The notes under the pieces: model-generated
The model's database searches: none
What the model was told of the DNA's origin: nothing
What the model saw: the letters and a program-made list of their open reading frames with translations, nothing else
Program-made: the position numbers and the translations under genes
Shown here: positions 11,430 through 21,353 of the stretch, piece after piece
Position numbering within the stretch: the first letter of the stretch is position 1
Layout of the letters: every line of letters begins with the position of its first letter
From: Ixodes scapularis
Taxonomy: Eukaryota > Arthropoda > Arachnida > Ixodida > Ixodidae
DNA: 64,000 nt
Assembly: GCF_016920785.2 (NCBI RefSeq)
Contig: NW_024609846.1
Coordinates: 82,159,816 to 82,223,815, forward strand
Direction: 5' to 3'

Positions 11430-11770
11430 AGGTTGGTTGCTAATATTGGATAAGCCAGTGACTAAACTTTGATGCCAATATTGGTTGTAGGATTCACAAT
11501 CAATAGTGGTTCAATGATGGCTTAGGTGTTGGTGAAATTGTGGCCCAGTGTTGGGCTTAAATTTTGGTTGAAAGGCAGTCCGACGATGGCATAAATGATG
11601 GTCCAATATTAGCCTAAATATTGGTTAAATCGTGGTCCTACATTGGCATTAGTTAATGGTCTAGCGTTGGATCGGGTAGCGGTTTCGAGAAAATAAACAT
11701 TAGGCCAACATTGGAGCCAATGGTTTGCCAGTTGCGGGCCTATTTGGTGCAGCAATGGTGTGCTGCTTGG
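11430..11770. repeat. Degenerate tandem repeat rich in TTGG/TGGTCCAATATTGGC words
   Basis: Words such as AATATTGG, TTGGTT and GATGGC recur at roughly 20-60 bp spacing, giving a loose tandem array. There is no coding potential. Confidence 0.45.
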
Positions 11771-12368
11771 AAGCTGGGGCGCAGTAATCCTCTAAAAGAT
11801 AACGCACTATGTTTTTTCTTTTCTTTTTTTTTTTTTTCTTTTTTTTATTTGCGGAAGTGATGTGTTTTGTCGTCTGCTCTCAAGCGCGTTCTCGCTGGGT
11901 TGAATCATTGGTCTTCCTCGCGCAGATTCCGTCTGCGACGCAGGTGACTTCTACACTCATTATATAGAGCTGTGACTCTAGTGTGTAGTTACTCCCAAGC
12001 ATGCTTTGCGATCCGTGATCCCTCAGTTTTAGCAGACCGTTTCTGCACCTTCGATACGATACTTCAGCGGTGCGGTCGGCCGTGGAGTAGTTATGCCTGG
12101 GCGCGTATCGGGCCAGCTGGAACCACGGCTACTGTTCTCGCACCGATTACAAAATTTCGATTCCGGTACCGTAGCGGGACTCAACAGGTTTTAATCACGA
12201 CTGAAAGTAAACATCTTGCTGTCCTTTAGTTGCGGCAAGTATATTTGAGATTGCTAAGATTGGTAATAGAAAGAAAAAAAAAAAAAAAAAAAAAAAAAAA
12301 ACAGGAGATGTGCATTCTCGTTTTTTCTTTTAGAGCGCAGCTCTTAGGGGCCCGTTCCCGGCTTGAGC

Positions 12369-12405
<37 letters not shown>

Positions 12406-12420
12406 GCGTCGCCGTCGGCG
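12369..12420. repeat. (GCCGTC)n hexanucleotide repeat
   Basis: About eight GCCGTC/GGCGTC units directly precede the CACGTG minisatellite. Confidence 0.9.
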
Positions 12421-12860
12421 TAACCAAGGTCATCCCAAGGTCACGTGACCCCCAAGGTCACGTGACCCCTCCAGGTCACGTGACCCCTCCCAAGGTCATC
12501 TCAAGGTCACGTGACCCCACGTCTCCCAAGGTCACGTGACCCCTCGGTCACGTGACCCCTCCCAAGGTCATCTCAAGGTCACGTGACCCCCAGACCCTAC
12601 GTGACCCTTTGAAGGTCACGTGACCCCCAAGTCACGTGACCCCTCTGAGGTCACGTGACCCCCGAGGTCACGTGGTCTCCTCCCCAAGGTCACGTGACCC
12701 CTCCCAAGGTCATCTCAAGGTCACGTGACCCCAAGGTGACCCCCACGTGACCCCCAGGTCACGTGACCCCTCTGAGGTCACGTGACCCCCCGAGGTCACG
12801 TGACCCCCCTCCCCGAAGTCACGTGACACCCCCCCCCCCCCCCGAGGTCACGTGACCGCC
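12421..12860. repeat. CACGTG minisatellite built on the palindrome GGTCACGTGACC
   Basis: By hand count there are about 15 exact copies of the 12-bp palindrome GGTCACGTGACC (for example 12439-12450, 12456-12467, 12474-12485, 12794-12805, 12846-12857) plus several one- or two-base variants. Spacers are short and C-rich (CCCCTCCCAA, CCCTCTGA). Higher-order units are visible, such as CCTCCCAAGGTCATCTCAA repeated four times. The core contains the E-box CACGTG recognised by bHLH proteins such as Myc/Max or USF. Whether it is functional is unknown. Confidence 0.92.
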
Positions 12861-13026
12861 CCCCCGGAGCATATTAAAGAATGAGGGGAGGAGGAGGGGT
12901 CTACCCTCCCCTCAGTACCCTTCACTCCTCCTCCTCAAGAGCTGCGCTCCAATTCGGCGTTACAGGGATTTGTAAACGGCTTTCACTTTTTTATATTCCT
13001 AAAAAGTTGACGCAAAATCCCTCATG

Positions 13027-13081
13027 CATCCATGGCCTAGCGGATAAGAGGTCTGCTACTTTGGCCTACCTAGCGAGTGGA
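13027..13081 (+). mobile_element. tRNA-like fragment (SINE head?)
   Basis: ATGGCCTAGCGGATAAGAGG closely resembles the D-arm/A box of Arg- or Ser-type tRNAs. No acceptor stem or proper anticodon arm follows, so it is not a working tRNA. A GGGTTTCGAAACCC motif about 60 bases on, in the hairpin, resembles a T arm. Confidence 0.4.
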
Positions 13082-13090
13082 TTTTCAATT

Positions 13091-13160
13091 AAAAATATTA
13101 AGGAAACCAACCCGTCCTGGGTTTCGAAACCCAGGGCGGGTTGGTTTCCCTAATATTTTT
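13091..13160. repeat. Near-perfect 70-bp palindrome
   Basis: Arms 13091-13125 and 13126-13160 are complementary with about two mismatches, no loop, and centre TTCGAA. It starts AAAAATATTAAGGAAACC and ends with the inverse. Confidence 0.9.
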
Positions 13161-13224
13161 CCTTAAGAAAGTTTTGCTAATAAACTGTGCGTTAAAAAAA
13201 GAAATGAAAAAAAAAAAAAACAGG

Positions 13225-13550
13225 TTTCCAGACTAAACTTGTCAAACCAAACAGGTCTCCAAACAGAAAGGAGCGAAAACAGGGCGCGCCATCTATCGGT
13301 CTTCTTTTCAACGAATTCCCGCGACGCGGGAGTAGCCACGCGTGTGCTGATCGCTCTAATCCCCGCACCCGTTCTCGGCCTTTTCGCCTCCCTTAGGCTT
13401 TAGCCTTGCCGCCGTGCCCGGCCTTCCCCCCTCTTTCGGCCTTGACACCCCTCCCGGCCCTTTCGCAGTCGTCGGCCTAGCCCCCGCACTCGGAAGTTCC
13501 GGTTCGCTCGGCCCTAATCCACGCTCGGCCCTTCCGCGAGTGCCGGCCGA
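13225..13550 (+). repeat. Dispersed repeat A, copy 2 (uninterrupted)
   Basis: It matches the inverse of 1-48 plus 1956-2250. At 13523-13530 it has a single GCTCGGCC, the complement of GGCCGAGC, exactly where copy 1 carries the hAT insertion between two copies of that word. It is therefore a natural empty site. Confidence 0.8.
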
Positions 13551-13581
13551 ACTGGTAGTGACCCGGTTTTGCGGTAAGCTT

Positions 13582-13633
13582 TTCGCCGGTGAGCTTATCT
13601 CCGGTGAGCTTTTCTCCGGTGAGCGTTTCTCCG
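13582..13633. repeat. Tandem GGTGAGCTTTTCTCC units
   Basis: Three to four 15-16 bp units lie next to the end of repeat A and before an open frame. They are related in inverse to the units at 3650-3696. Confidence 0.7.
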
Positions 13634-13679
13634 GGATTCGGTTCAACAGTCGCACCTCCGCCCAACACGTTAATTCTCC

Positions 13680-13908
13680 AAGCAAAATTACGGTTTTGGA
13701 CAAGCTGGGCCGTCACTTGGCCGAGCTGGATGCGAACGTGGCTTTCTTCGGCATCTGCCTTCGGAAAAAGTTCGTGGACCCGGAAAACTTCAAGCATCTA
13801 TCGCCAACCAGTGTTCCCTGGTACGCCAAGGAAAAAATCATCAAGGCCTACCGGGACGGAGCCAGCAAAAGGATCCAGGACATCAAAGGAGCCTGCGACA
13901 GACTTTGA
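13680..13908 (+). CDS. Unrecognised protein-coding fragment ending at a stop
   Basis: The 3' part of a longer open frame (which begins at 13414 inside repeat A) reads like genuine protein: SKITVLDKLGRHLAELDANV, then FFGICLRKKFVDPENFKHLS, then a Lys/Arg-rich helix ending GACDRL and TGA. The composition is mixed and charged, without homopolymers. I do not recognise the family. The N-terminal part in repeat A and the tandem units (residues about 1-80) look non-coding. It may be the last exon of a transposon-encoded protein, given the end-type microrepeats just upstream. Confidence 0.35.
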
Positions 13909-14147
13909 ACACTTCAATGGAGCAGCACCAAAAGAACCCTATTGGACCGGTTATGGTATGTGAAGCGCAGACATGTATTGAACAGTCTAAAAAACTCGAA
14001 AATTGTTAATAATGGGGCTCGGAAAACGTGGTTTGGGTTTGATGCATGTTGTAAGTCCCGGCAGTCGTCTGTCAACCCATGTGGGGAAGAGTTAACACGC
14101 GAAACAACTGGTTTGTAAAAAAAAAGGGGTTGTAATTCACGACCCCT

Positions 14148-14151
14148 TTAA
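14148..14151. other. TTAA target next to the end of a TTAA element
   Basis: CACGACCCC-TTTAA here has the form of a right terminus (CCCT|TTAA). It cuts a Penelope GIY-YIG frame after GQTGRCL, where Asn-Asp-Arg-Leu is expected. The matching left end was not found, so the element may be truncated. Confidence 0.4.
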
Positions 14152-14250
14152 GCACCGGCCAGTCTGTCCGATATAAGAGCGCCCACAAGAGAAGCGACTG
14201 AGGTAGACCACTGCTTTTACATACAACACGTACTTTTTCCCATGTTTTAC
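14149..14250 (-). pseudogene. Penelope-like element: start of the GIY-YIG endonuclease
   Basis: The minus-strand frame reads KHGKKYVLYVKAVVYLSRF followed by SCGRSYIGQTGRCL. Penelope-like retroelements have a C-x-H-G-x-x-Y-V linker then V-V-Y-x-I-P-L-x-C-G-x-x-Y-I/V-G-Q-T-G-R-C, so this is the N-terminal half of the nuclease. The frame ends at a TTAA junction right after GRCL. No reverse transcriptase was seen upstream (right) within 1 kb. It is a dead fragment. Confidence 0.75.
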
Positions 14251-14259
14251 TTTGCATGC

Positions 14260-15060
14260 GTTATGTTCTGATCTTGCGTTTCCTTCCCTGCGTATACGCA
14301 CAGCGGAACATAATCTGCTTAGTTTCTTTTGGGCTGAAAAAAAACAAAACAAAAAACATTCAAGTCATAAATGGGACGCGACTTTTTTTAAGTCCGTGTG
14401 ATTTTTCTTTTCTGTCTCTCTTATAAAGCTATGTTCTTATTAAAACTATTGCTTAGTCAGTGCTTGCTTTGCGTTCTCTTCGTCTTTTGTCCGTGACCCA
14501 GTTGGGCTGTTGTTTGTTTTTTTTTCAACATGAACTTTTACCAACTTGCCCAGTTATCTATCCTAACCGTGTGGTTCGTCTCTCGTTGAAGCCACCGAGC
14601 GGCAAGGCTCGGAACTACAGTATCCTTGGGCTGTTCATGAATTTCGTAGACCACGTTTCCTTGTCCGCTAAGCCCTCCGCAACGAAGAAGCCGCTATCGC
14701 GCCTGCGCGCCATTGGCCTTGACTGTAGAGTTCGGGGTATCGTCACGGCGGGGTTGCGGAGAGGTTGCGAGACGGCGAAAACGATCTACGAAAACTTCCT
14801 ATTTGCTTTCACGCCCATAGTGCATTGGTGTGATTTGTCGATACCTGTAAAGCGAACACATACAGATCAAGAGGTTCTCGAAGCAACGCTCGAGTATTCA
14901 CATGACGGTAACCCGCCGTTTTGCTGTTCGATATCAGCGTAATTATAGTCATAAGCTTATATGTGCGCTGATAATCCCGGCCGTGACGTCACAGGTAGGA
15001 GCCACAAGGGAACGCTTCAAAAACATCCAATCGCCAGCCTCTGAAGAAGAGACCGAGTCG
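14260..15060. other. No gene recognised
   Basis: A 160-codon frame at 14460-14942 (+) is open, but no domain was recognised and its composition is unremarkable. It may be chance or an unrecognised exon. Confidence 0.3.
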
Positions 15061-15078
15061 CCGACCCCCCTTCCTCTC

Positions 15079-15163
15079 ACACACACACACACACACACAC
15101 GCACACACAAGCACGGGCGCACCACGCACGCGCGCACACACACATACACACACACATACACAG
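15079..15163. repeat. (CA)n/(CACG) microsatellite
   Basis: Imperfect CA dinucleotide run with CG and AT interruptions. Confidence 0.9.
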
Positions 15164-15179
15164 CCCTGAAATCCAGCCG

Positions 15180-16570
15180 ACCTTATATCCCATTTTTCTC
15201 TAAAGAACAAAACAAAACAAACGCCATAGTCAGAGTATCGGCCTGACTTGCTTACGCCACCAATATGGTCCTCGTTGGGCATTGTCGTTTGTAAAATTCG
15301 CAAAGAAAGTGGTTGGAAGCTTCCTCTCGGCATACTTTTGTGCAGCAAAATTTACAGTCAATAAAGGCTGACTTCTGTGGAGCAAATATTCGGCGGACAA
15401 TTATAACCAATGAGCTCTGCCCTGAATTAGGCCCTTTCACTTTGCGCGCTGCCGCTGCCGTCCTGACGCTGCGCGCAGAGCGAACGACGCTGAGCGAAAT
15501 TCGTCGCCCGTTCGCGGAATGCGCTCTAGGAATTAACTCCGGGATATTTCAAATTTATGAAAACAAAAAAGGCAAGAAAAAACGAGCCATACGCATCTAT
15601 GAAAACTTGCATCCCTTCCTTTTTAGAATGACGAATATTCCAAGAAAATCAACTAAAGATAGAATGGCACGCATAAAAAAAAGTATACTAATAACGCGAC
15701 AAGCGTTGCCGCTTCCCGCAGTGCATGCTCGCATCGTTCATTTTTTTCCCCGATCTTTTATGGGCTTTCAAAGAAAATGGGACTCAGTTTCAATTATGCT
15801 GTTTTATAAAACTGTTATCTTTTTTCTTTCTTTTTGAATGGATGCTCAGGCATTTCTGGAACTTCGCCGCTGGGCGTTTGACACGCCTAGCAATCTTCTA
15901 ACATTGTAATAATAATAAAAAAGAAGTTTAAAATAACCTGGAGCATTCAAAATTACGCCGCTCGCCAAGCGTGGGCACATTCCGGCGATGAGTTCAGGGA
16001 TTCACGGAGGAAATGGAACTGATCCACGGGACGAACAGAAAGCAAGTGGGGCACTCCGCAAATGATCGTGACTGCTGCGCTGTTTCCGTGCTGTTTCCTT
16101 TTTATGTTGGAACACTCGGCCTTCTGGATATTTGCTTTGTTCTGGTAAGAGAGCTAGAGAAGTGTATACAACAAGTCTCGTGGACGTGGAAGACATGCGA
16201 TGTGCCAATTGAACGACCGCCAGACAAAGTTCTCTCGCTGCCAAGAATCAAAACGGCTGAAACGATTTTTTTTTTTTTATTTTACTTTTGGGGAGGCGAA
16301 GTTCTCTCTGCGCCTTAGCGAAATCTCTTAAACATAATGAGCAGGGTCGGATTATTGAGGTTTCAATGGGTTCAAATGAAGCTGTCCCTCCTAATGAAGG
16401 GGGCCCCCGACCCCGACATACTAAAAGGAAGGGCGCCTGGCGTATAATATGGGTTGCGAAATACTGCGAAACATAGCTAAATGTCAGCCGTAAGTAACCC
16501 TATGATGGCAACAAATAGACATTATCAGAATTAAAGGGTATATTTTTTTTTTACGGAAGAGTTACACATT
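15180..16570. other. No gene recognised
   Basis: A 174-codon frame at 15313-15837 (+) becomes Lys-rich and has no family I recognise. There are no repeat ends or RNA genes. Confidence 0.3.
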
Positions 16571-16575
16571 AAGAA

Positions 16576-16608
16576 CAGAACACGGACAACACTCCTGTCC
16601 GTGTTCTG
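16576..16608. repeat. 13-bp-arm hairpin
   Basis: CAGAACACGGACA and TGTCCGTGTTCTG flank a 7-base loop. Confidence 0.8.
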
Positions 16609-16729
16609 ATCTTTGTGTTAACACTTCAGTAAAAAAATGTATGCAATACCAACGCGCTCCTTAAAAAAAAAAAAGAACAATTAATGGGTGTTCCACATAT
16701 TGTGTGTCTTACAAACATGTACATAACAC

Positions 16730-17545
16730 GCTACTAGTGAGGAGTTCCTTCTACCTGGCTACTTTTTTCGGTAACCAGTAACGTATTTAGTTACTTTTCT
16801 TAAAACAGGAATGAGTAACGTACTTAGTTATCTTTGAGCCCAACTAACGAGTAATGCTATTTTATTACTTTTGAGAAGTAACGTATACAACAACGTTTGA
16901 ACGGTCTCGTTTTAATTCTAACCTGAGTATGCGTCTATCGCGACAAAGGCAGATGGGCAACACGAAAAATAACTAAAAAGTACGGCTGTATTGCAACGTT
17001 TATCGTTGAATACATCAGTCGAACTTCATAGCTGAAAATGTCCTTTACCTGGCAAACAAAAAATAAGGTTCGTTGGTTGAACCTTCTAGAATCGTGTAGA
17101 TGCCGAATGTCAACCCCGAGGTTGTCAATACGGGGAGGCACTGAACCCATTGTCATTTCGAACTTTAGAAGCAGAGAGAGCAAAGGAAAGAATCCCAGAT
17201 TCGCCAGCTCTTCCTGAAGCACAACACTGCCGTTCCTTCGAGCACGTCAATAGAACGACTCCTCGGCTTTGCGGGGGATGAATTCTCATGGGAGCAGGGA
17301 AACATATAGCTGAAGCAAACTTGGAGAGGCAGCTACTTGTAAAGTGCAATGACTATACTGAAAATAAAATAACAAATCATGAAACAAAATCAGTTGTATA
17401 TCAAAAGAACGAGAAACGTAACTCGTTATAGTTGAAGTAAAAGTAACGCGTTCCTTTTGGGAATCGGTATTGAGTAACATATTTAGTGACTTTTTGAGCG
17501 AGTAACGAGTAGCGGTATCTAGCTATTTTTTGGTCTCTTATCACT
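16730..17545. mobile_element. Degenerate hAT-like element with GTAACG subterminal repeats
   Basis: Both flanks carry repeated AGTAACG/GTAACGAGTA words in opposite arrangement (16770-16880 and 17410-17520), as at the ends of the first hAT element. The right end complement begins CAGTGATAAGAGACC. The left end (AGTGAGGAGTTCC) is a weaker match, and no 8-bp duplication was found. Interior frames on the minus strand were not recognised as transposase. Confidence 0.45.
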
Positions 17546-17582
17546 GCTTCCAGCAAGTGGAGTCACTAAAGAGGAGGGTGGA

Positions 17583-17655
17583 CGGGGGGGGGGGGGGGGG
17601 GGGGGGGGGGGAACACCACACCGGGTGTAACTGACCCTAGTGACGCCACTGCTTC
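17583..17655. repeat. Poly-G tract with CAGTGGCG-type terminus
   Basis: A run of about 30 G is followed by AACACCACACCGGG and then AGTGACGCCACTGC. GTGGCG ends next to G-runs recur at 20.5 and 37.8 kb. Confidence 0.6.
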
Positions 17656-18384
17656 CAACACATTGGTAGACGATTGTCTGAGATATCGTAACGGCTGCGT
17701 AAGCGATCACTTTAGCACAAATCTCGAGCCACGAACGCCGCAAAACAACACTCGAAAACGTCGACAGCAAATTCGTGCACCCGGTGACTTTCATTCTGAT
17801 GCCCTTGGCTAAACACTCCTTTTTTGTTTGACAATTCGTGCAAAAACTCTAAAGTCACAAAAAAAAAAAAAAGTAATTTTGTGATTCAAACTTTTATGCG
17901 TTGACAGTTTTCTCCGGTTTTGGTTTGGTAAACAATAAATATACGCCCGAGTTAGCAGAATCCGGAAGGTGATTTTAAAGCAATCATTCCAACAAAAAAG
18001 ACAGGCTGCGAGAGGCCCCTCAACGTGCGGTCTGCCCACTTTTTGAGCCGTGAAACCGCTATTTCACAGAACAAAAACATAAGATGGGCTAGAAAACACC
18101 GGAAAGGACACAACGACACCCCGGCATATCACTTCTATATATATAGCTTAAACCAACAGCTTGTTCAAGGAACATATTATGTGATGACTGAGTCGATCGG
18201 GTGCATTAGTTGGCTTTGTATCCTCCAGAATTTTAGAAAAAAAAAAGTTGTGCCAAACAACAAACCTTAATAAAAAAAAAAAAAAAACTGAACAAGAAAA
18301 AAATTATGACAGCCTAACGAAATTACAATTAGCACAAAATGAATTAAAAAAAATTGTCAAATTATTGACAGCGTTGGACTTGTC
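17656..18384. other. No gene seen
   Basis: AT-rich DNA with poly-A runs and no recognisable feature. Confidence 0.4.
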
Positions 18385-18606
18385 TTAGTTTACAGCTTTC
18401 AAACTAGCGCGACAAGACATGTCACCACGTCAGCACATGCGCACGCCAAGGGAAGCGTTCTCGTCATCTCTTTACCTCTTCTTTGCCTTAGTGAAATAAC
18501 GCGCGAGAAAGCAAAGGGCGCTGCCCTAGGCGTGTGCAGTACATACGGTGACGTGTGGTGACGGTGCCCATTTTTGTCGCGCGCGCTTTTGAAAGCTGTA
18601 AGCTAA
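18385..18606. mobile_element. MITE with about 40-bp inverted ends
   Basis: TTAGTTTACAGCTTTCAAAC...GCGCGACA on the left is inverted on the right as TGTCGCGCGCGC...TTTGAAAGCTGTAAGCTAA. The target duplication is unclear. Confidence 0.65.
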
Positions 18607-18855
18607 AAGAAGTATAGCGCTGTAAATAAATAAAGAAAATGTATATATGTATTTTTTGCGGAAAAATTATTTTGTAATATTTGTAATTTTATTAGATCGT
18701 TTAAAATTTCCCCTTTTTAGTGTTTTTTATATATCTTTTTTTATTATGGAAGTATACGAACTTTTGCAATAGACCCTTTTCAAAACCCCATCAAGGAACA
18801 TTGGTGATCGTCATTTCTTGGGCACGAAGTGTGTGATTGGATCCGATTTGTTCTA

Positions 18856-19079
18856 CTCTCTTAAAAATGCCCTGCGCGTCTACTTATTCGCAAAACACTC
18901 GAAGAGACAATCTCTACGATCTACGCTTGCATTACGTAATGCCTCAGCGCAGACTTCATTTTTTAGGTCTAAACGGATGTTCCGCCTCATCAAACGCTGA
19001 GCTGATTTCGTAGATCTCAAAGAGTGGCTGTTCGAGTGTTCCGTGGGTAAGTAGACGGGCAGGCATTTTTTTTAATGTG
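18856..19079. mobile_element. TA-type hairpin MITE (family T), degenerate copy
   Basis: It is flanked by TA and has the family landmarks: CTCT-TAAAAA start, GCGTCTACTT, AACACTCGAAGAG, a TTTTTTAGGTCTAAAC core, GTAAGTAGAC and AATGTG-TA end. It is diverged from the copies at 32.3, 49.3, 49.7 and 51.1 kb. TA targets suggest Tc1/mariner mobilisation. Confidence 0.65.
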
Positions 19080-19198
19080 TAGTTCTGAGCTCAGTCGAGT
19101 TCACGCCAAACACTGCGCAGCGCTCGAATCCAATATATAGCACCTGCCCAGATAATGACGGACTCAAATTTATTCGTAGACTTTTGAAAAGGGTTTAA

Positions 19199-19342
19199 AG
19201 CCCGACCTACAAAATGATTTACCGCAGGGTGGGAAATCCTCGTCTCGCCCTTTCGTCCAGATACCAGTGGTAGAGGAGGAAACGGGAAGGTTGGCGAAGA
19301 GGATTTTCCCACGCTGCTGCAAATTGGTTTGTAGGTTGGTCT
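19199..19342. mobile_element. 144-bp TTAA MITE (foldback)
   Basis: TTAA at 19195-19198 and 19343-19346. Ends AGCCCGACCTACAAA and TTTGTAGGTTGGTCT. The inverted arms extend about 60 bp inward (GGGTGGGAAATCCTC facing GAGGATTTTCCCACG). Confidence 0.8.
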
Positions 19343-19533
19343 TTAAAGCAGTTTGCAACCTTTTAGCAAGCTATAGCTCTTTTTCGCCAGCCACCTTTGC
19401 CAAATTGAGGTATCGCAAAGGATGCATGTTCCAAGGTGGCTGAGTTGAACGTGACCTATATTTTAGCAGATTGACAAAGTTTCATTACAAAAAAATAGTG
19501 TGTACCAAGAAAGAAGTAAAAAAATGAAGGACG

Positions 19534-19606
19534 TTCCAAATTCTCTGTAATGCCGAATTAGAGCGCAGCTCTTGACGAGGAGGAGGGAAGGGTATGCCCC
19601 TCCTCC
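19534..19606 (-). repeat. Second copy of the AGAGCGCAGCTCTT-flank repeat
   Basis: It is the inverse match to 12893-12962 (GGAGGAGGGG, CTCCTCCTC, AAGAGCTGCGCTC, AATTCGGC, TTACAG in order), without the CACGTG array. Confidence 0.7.
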
Positions 19607-19782
19607 GTCCGTACTGAAGTACAGAGGGCGACCGCCTGTAGCGCAGGCGCGACGGGTGTTTCACGTTTCTCCCTCTTCCGTTTCTCCCATATGAGCAGCT
19701 CGCGTTGGGGTACAGGAACTGAAACCAGGCCTGAAGAGAGCTCCAAAACCTCTTCAGCACCGGGAGCTGCCCCGCTTTCCAA

Positions 19783-19965
19783 GATCTTTGCAGGCAGAAA
19801 CGACGAAAGTAATTGCAACGTGCGCCGGTGCTTTTTAAATCTTCCATTTAACTGTGTGATCAGGTAATTCATCAAAGGAAGGAGCACGGAGCGCTTAAAA
19901 TGCTCTTCCGTGCTTCCAGCGAGAACGTTAGAGCGGTGACGTTGCCGACTTGTTGCTCGCGGCAT
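19783..19965 (-). pseudogene. hAT transposase fragment (P52rIPK/ZMYM-like type)
   Basis: The minus-strand frame reads SRQRHRSNVLAGSTEEHFKR, then SVLLPLMNYLITQLNGRFKK, then HRRTLQLLSSFLPAKI. This matches the recurrent hAT motif R-Q-x-H-R-x-N...x-x-E-x-Y/F-x-R-x-x-x-x-P-x-L/M-D/N-x-L-I-x-x-L-x-x-R-F that lies between the catalytic core and the dimerisation region. The remainder of the frame (to 19558) runs into a different repeat and is not transposase. No complete transposase remains. Confidence 0.7.
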
Positions 19966-20502
19966 CTGATTTTCAACTTTCGCTGTCTAGCCCATTTTAA
20001 TGGTGGCTTGGAATATTGCCTATACTTCGTTTCACCTTATGTGCGAGCGAAGGCAAAGCTGGAAGCGCGAGCACAAAAGCTCCGTGCGTTCAGGCTTTGC
20101 TCGAGCGCGCGAGCTGGGGAGAAATGCAAAAAGCGAAACGAAGTATTTTTTTTTTAGTGTTTGTGGGTGTACGCTTGCGCTAATTTTTCAACGTCGATTT
20201 TTTTTCGCAGTTTAATTTTTTGTGACAGTATAGCTATCCTCTTGTTTTGCATGGCCAGCACGCGTTCGTAATGCAGTGGTACCTCAAAAAGCGGAGGGAG
20301 TTGTGTGCCGTGAGTAGCCTTTTGAAGTTGGTGGGCCGCGACTACCACGACAACAGAACAGTGAGACACCACGCCCGTATTCCTGCAAATGAAGCCTGCT
20401 CCGTTTTGAAAAATGACAATGCAGCTTTTCCCGTTTTATCTTAACAGCGCCTCCCTAATCTTAACGTCAGCGTCCGTACCGTCGAGTTCACCCAGCATCA
20501 TC

Positions 20503-20546
20503 ATGGGGGGGGGGGGGGGGGGGTGATAATAATTCCCGTTGAACCG

Positions 20547-20589
<43 letters not shown>

Positions 20590-20618
20590 ATATATAAAAT
20601 CCTGGCTACGCCACTGGG
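20503..20618. repeat. Facing poly-G and poly-C tracts with a GTAGCCAGGATTTTATA end
   Basis: A run of about 20 G, then a run of about 43 C, then GATATATAAAATCCTGGCTACGCCACTG. The complement CAGTGGCGTAGCCAGG next to a G-run is a common terminus of hAT-like MITEs in animals. The other end is unclear. Confidence 0.6.
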
Positions 20619-20619
20619 T

Positions 20620-21353
20620 TCTAGTAACGTTGGTGTCACCCTAGCTCGCTCCCGAACTTTCTAGGTCGAATGTTCGAGACACCTATAGTAGGGTAGTAGA
20701 TGAGGACAGCGCGGTCTCACCGACTCATTCATATTCTCCCGACGACGACGCGCTCTTTCGCCGGCGCTTTGCTTTGCGTTTCCGTCGACTCCGACCCCCA
20801 CAACCGACTGTTGTTATCTTCATCTACCCCTTCTGGTTGTTCGTTTATTCTGGCACAAGTTCGCCGATTAAAACCTCTATTTTCAGTTTACGCTCGTCAA
20901 AACTCTTTCCATCCGCGACAATATTTTACACGTCCATTCGTTTCGGTCACAATTAAACTAACAACTCAGTTTTTTTTCCTGCAAAACGGGCGTTTTTGAA
21001 ACAAATATTAATGCCACCGTCTTCTATTATAAGCACAATGTTTTATTATCAACCACGATAAGCACTTAAATAACTAATCGATACACTCCTGTTTTATTAT
21101 GTAACCTCAGAGTGACGTAGCAATACAACGATTGAACGTGGTTTTATATTGTTTAGGGCCATTCATTACCTACGACGCTATTCATTCGATGCAGGGCGTG
21201 TTTTTGACAGTTGCTAAAACTAAATTTTGTTTGTAGGGTCCTAATGTTTCGTTGTAAATTATTTAAAAACAAAGAGTGAATACTAAAATCTTCACTAATG
21301 ACTCTTCGCAGAGTCTCCTGTGGGGTATTTATAAGTAGAATAATTTGAAATAT
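20620..21353. other. No gene seen
   Basis: AT-rich DNA. Short open frames without domains. Confidence 0.4.

Larger units (their letters stand above)
12332..12948. mobile_element. Unit bounded by inverted AGAGCGCAGCTCTT, carrying the minisatellite
   Basis: AGAGCGCAGCTCTT at 12332-12345 faces AAGAGCTGCGCT at 12937-12948. The same word with about 60 bp of similar flank recurs, inverted, at 19534-19606. The interior is GCCGTC repeats followed by the CACGTG minisatellite. The boundaries suggest a dispersed element that carries the array, but no target duplication was seen. Confidence 0.4.

Noticed and set aside
12230..12448. Frame with Lys and Arg runs
   Set aside because: Translation of poly-A and the GCCGTC repeat.
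12421..12860. CRISPR array
   Set aside because: Spacers are themselves repetitive and C-rich with variable lengths; it is a minisatellite.
13027..13081. Functional tRNA gene
   Set aside because: D arm fits but acceptor and anticodon stems do not form.
14460..14942. 160-codon frame as a gene
   Set aside because: No recognisable domain; left as unassigned rather than called a gene.
15313..15837. 174-codon frame as a gene
   Set aside because: Lys-rich, low complexity in part, no splice or domain evidence.
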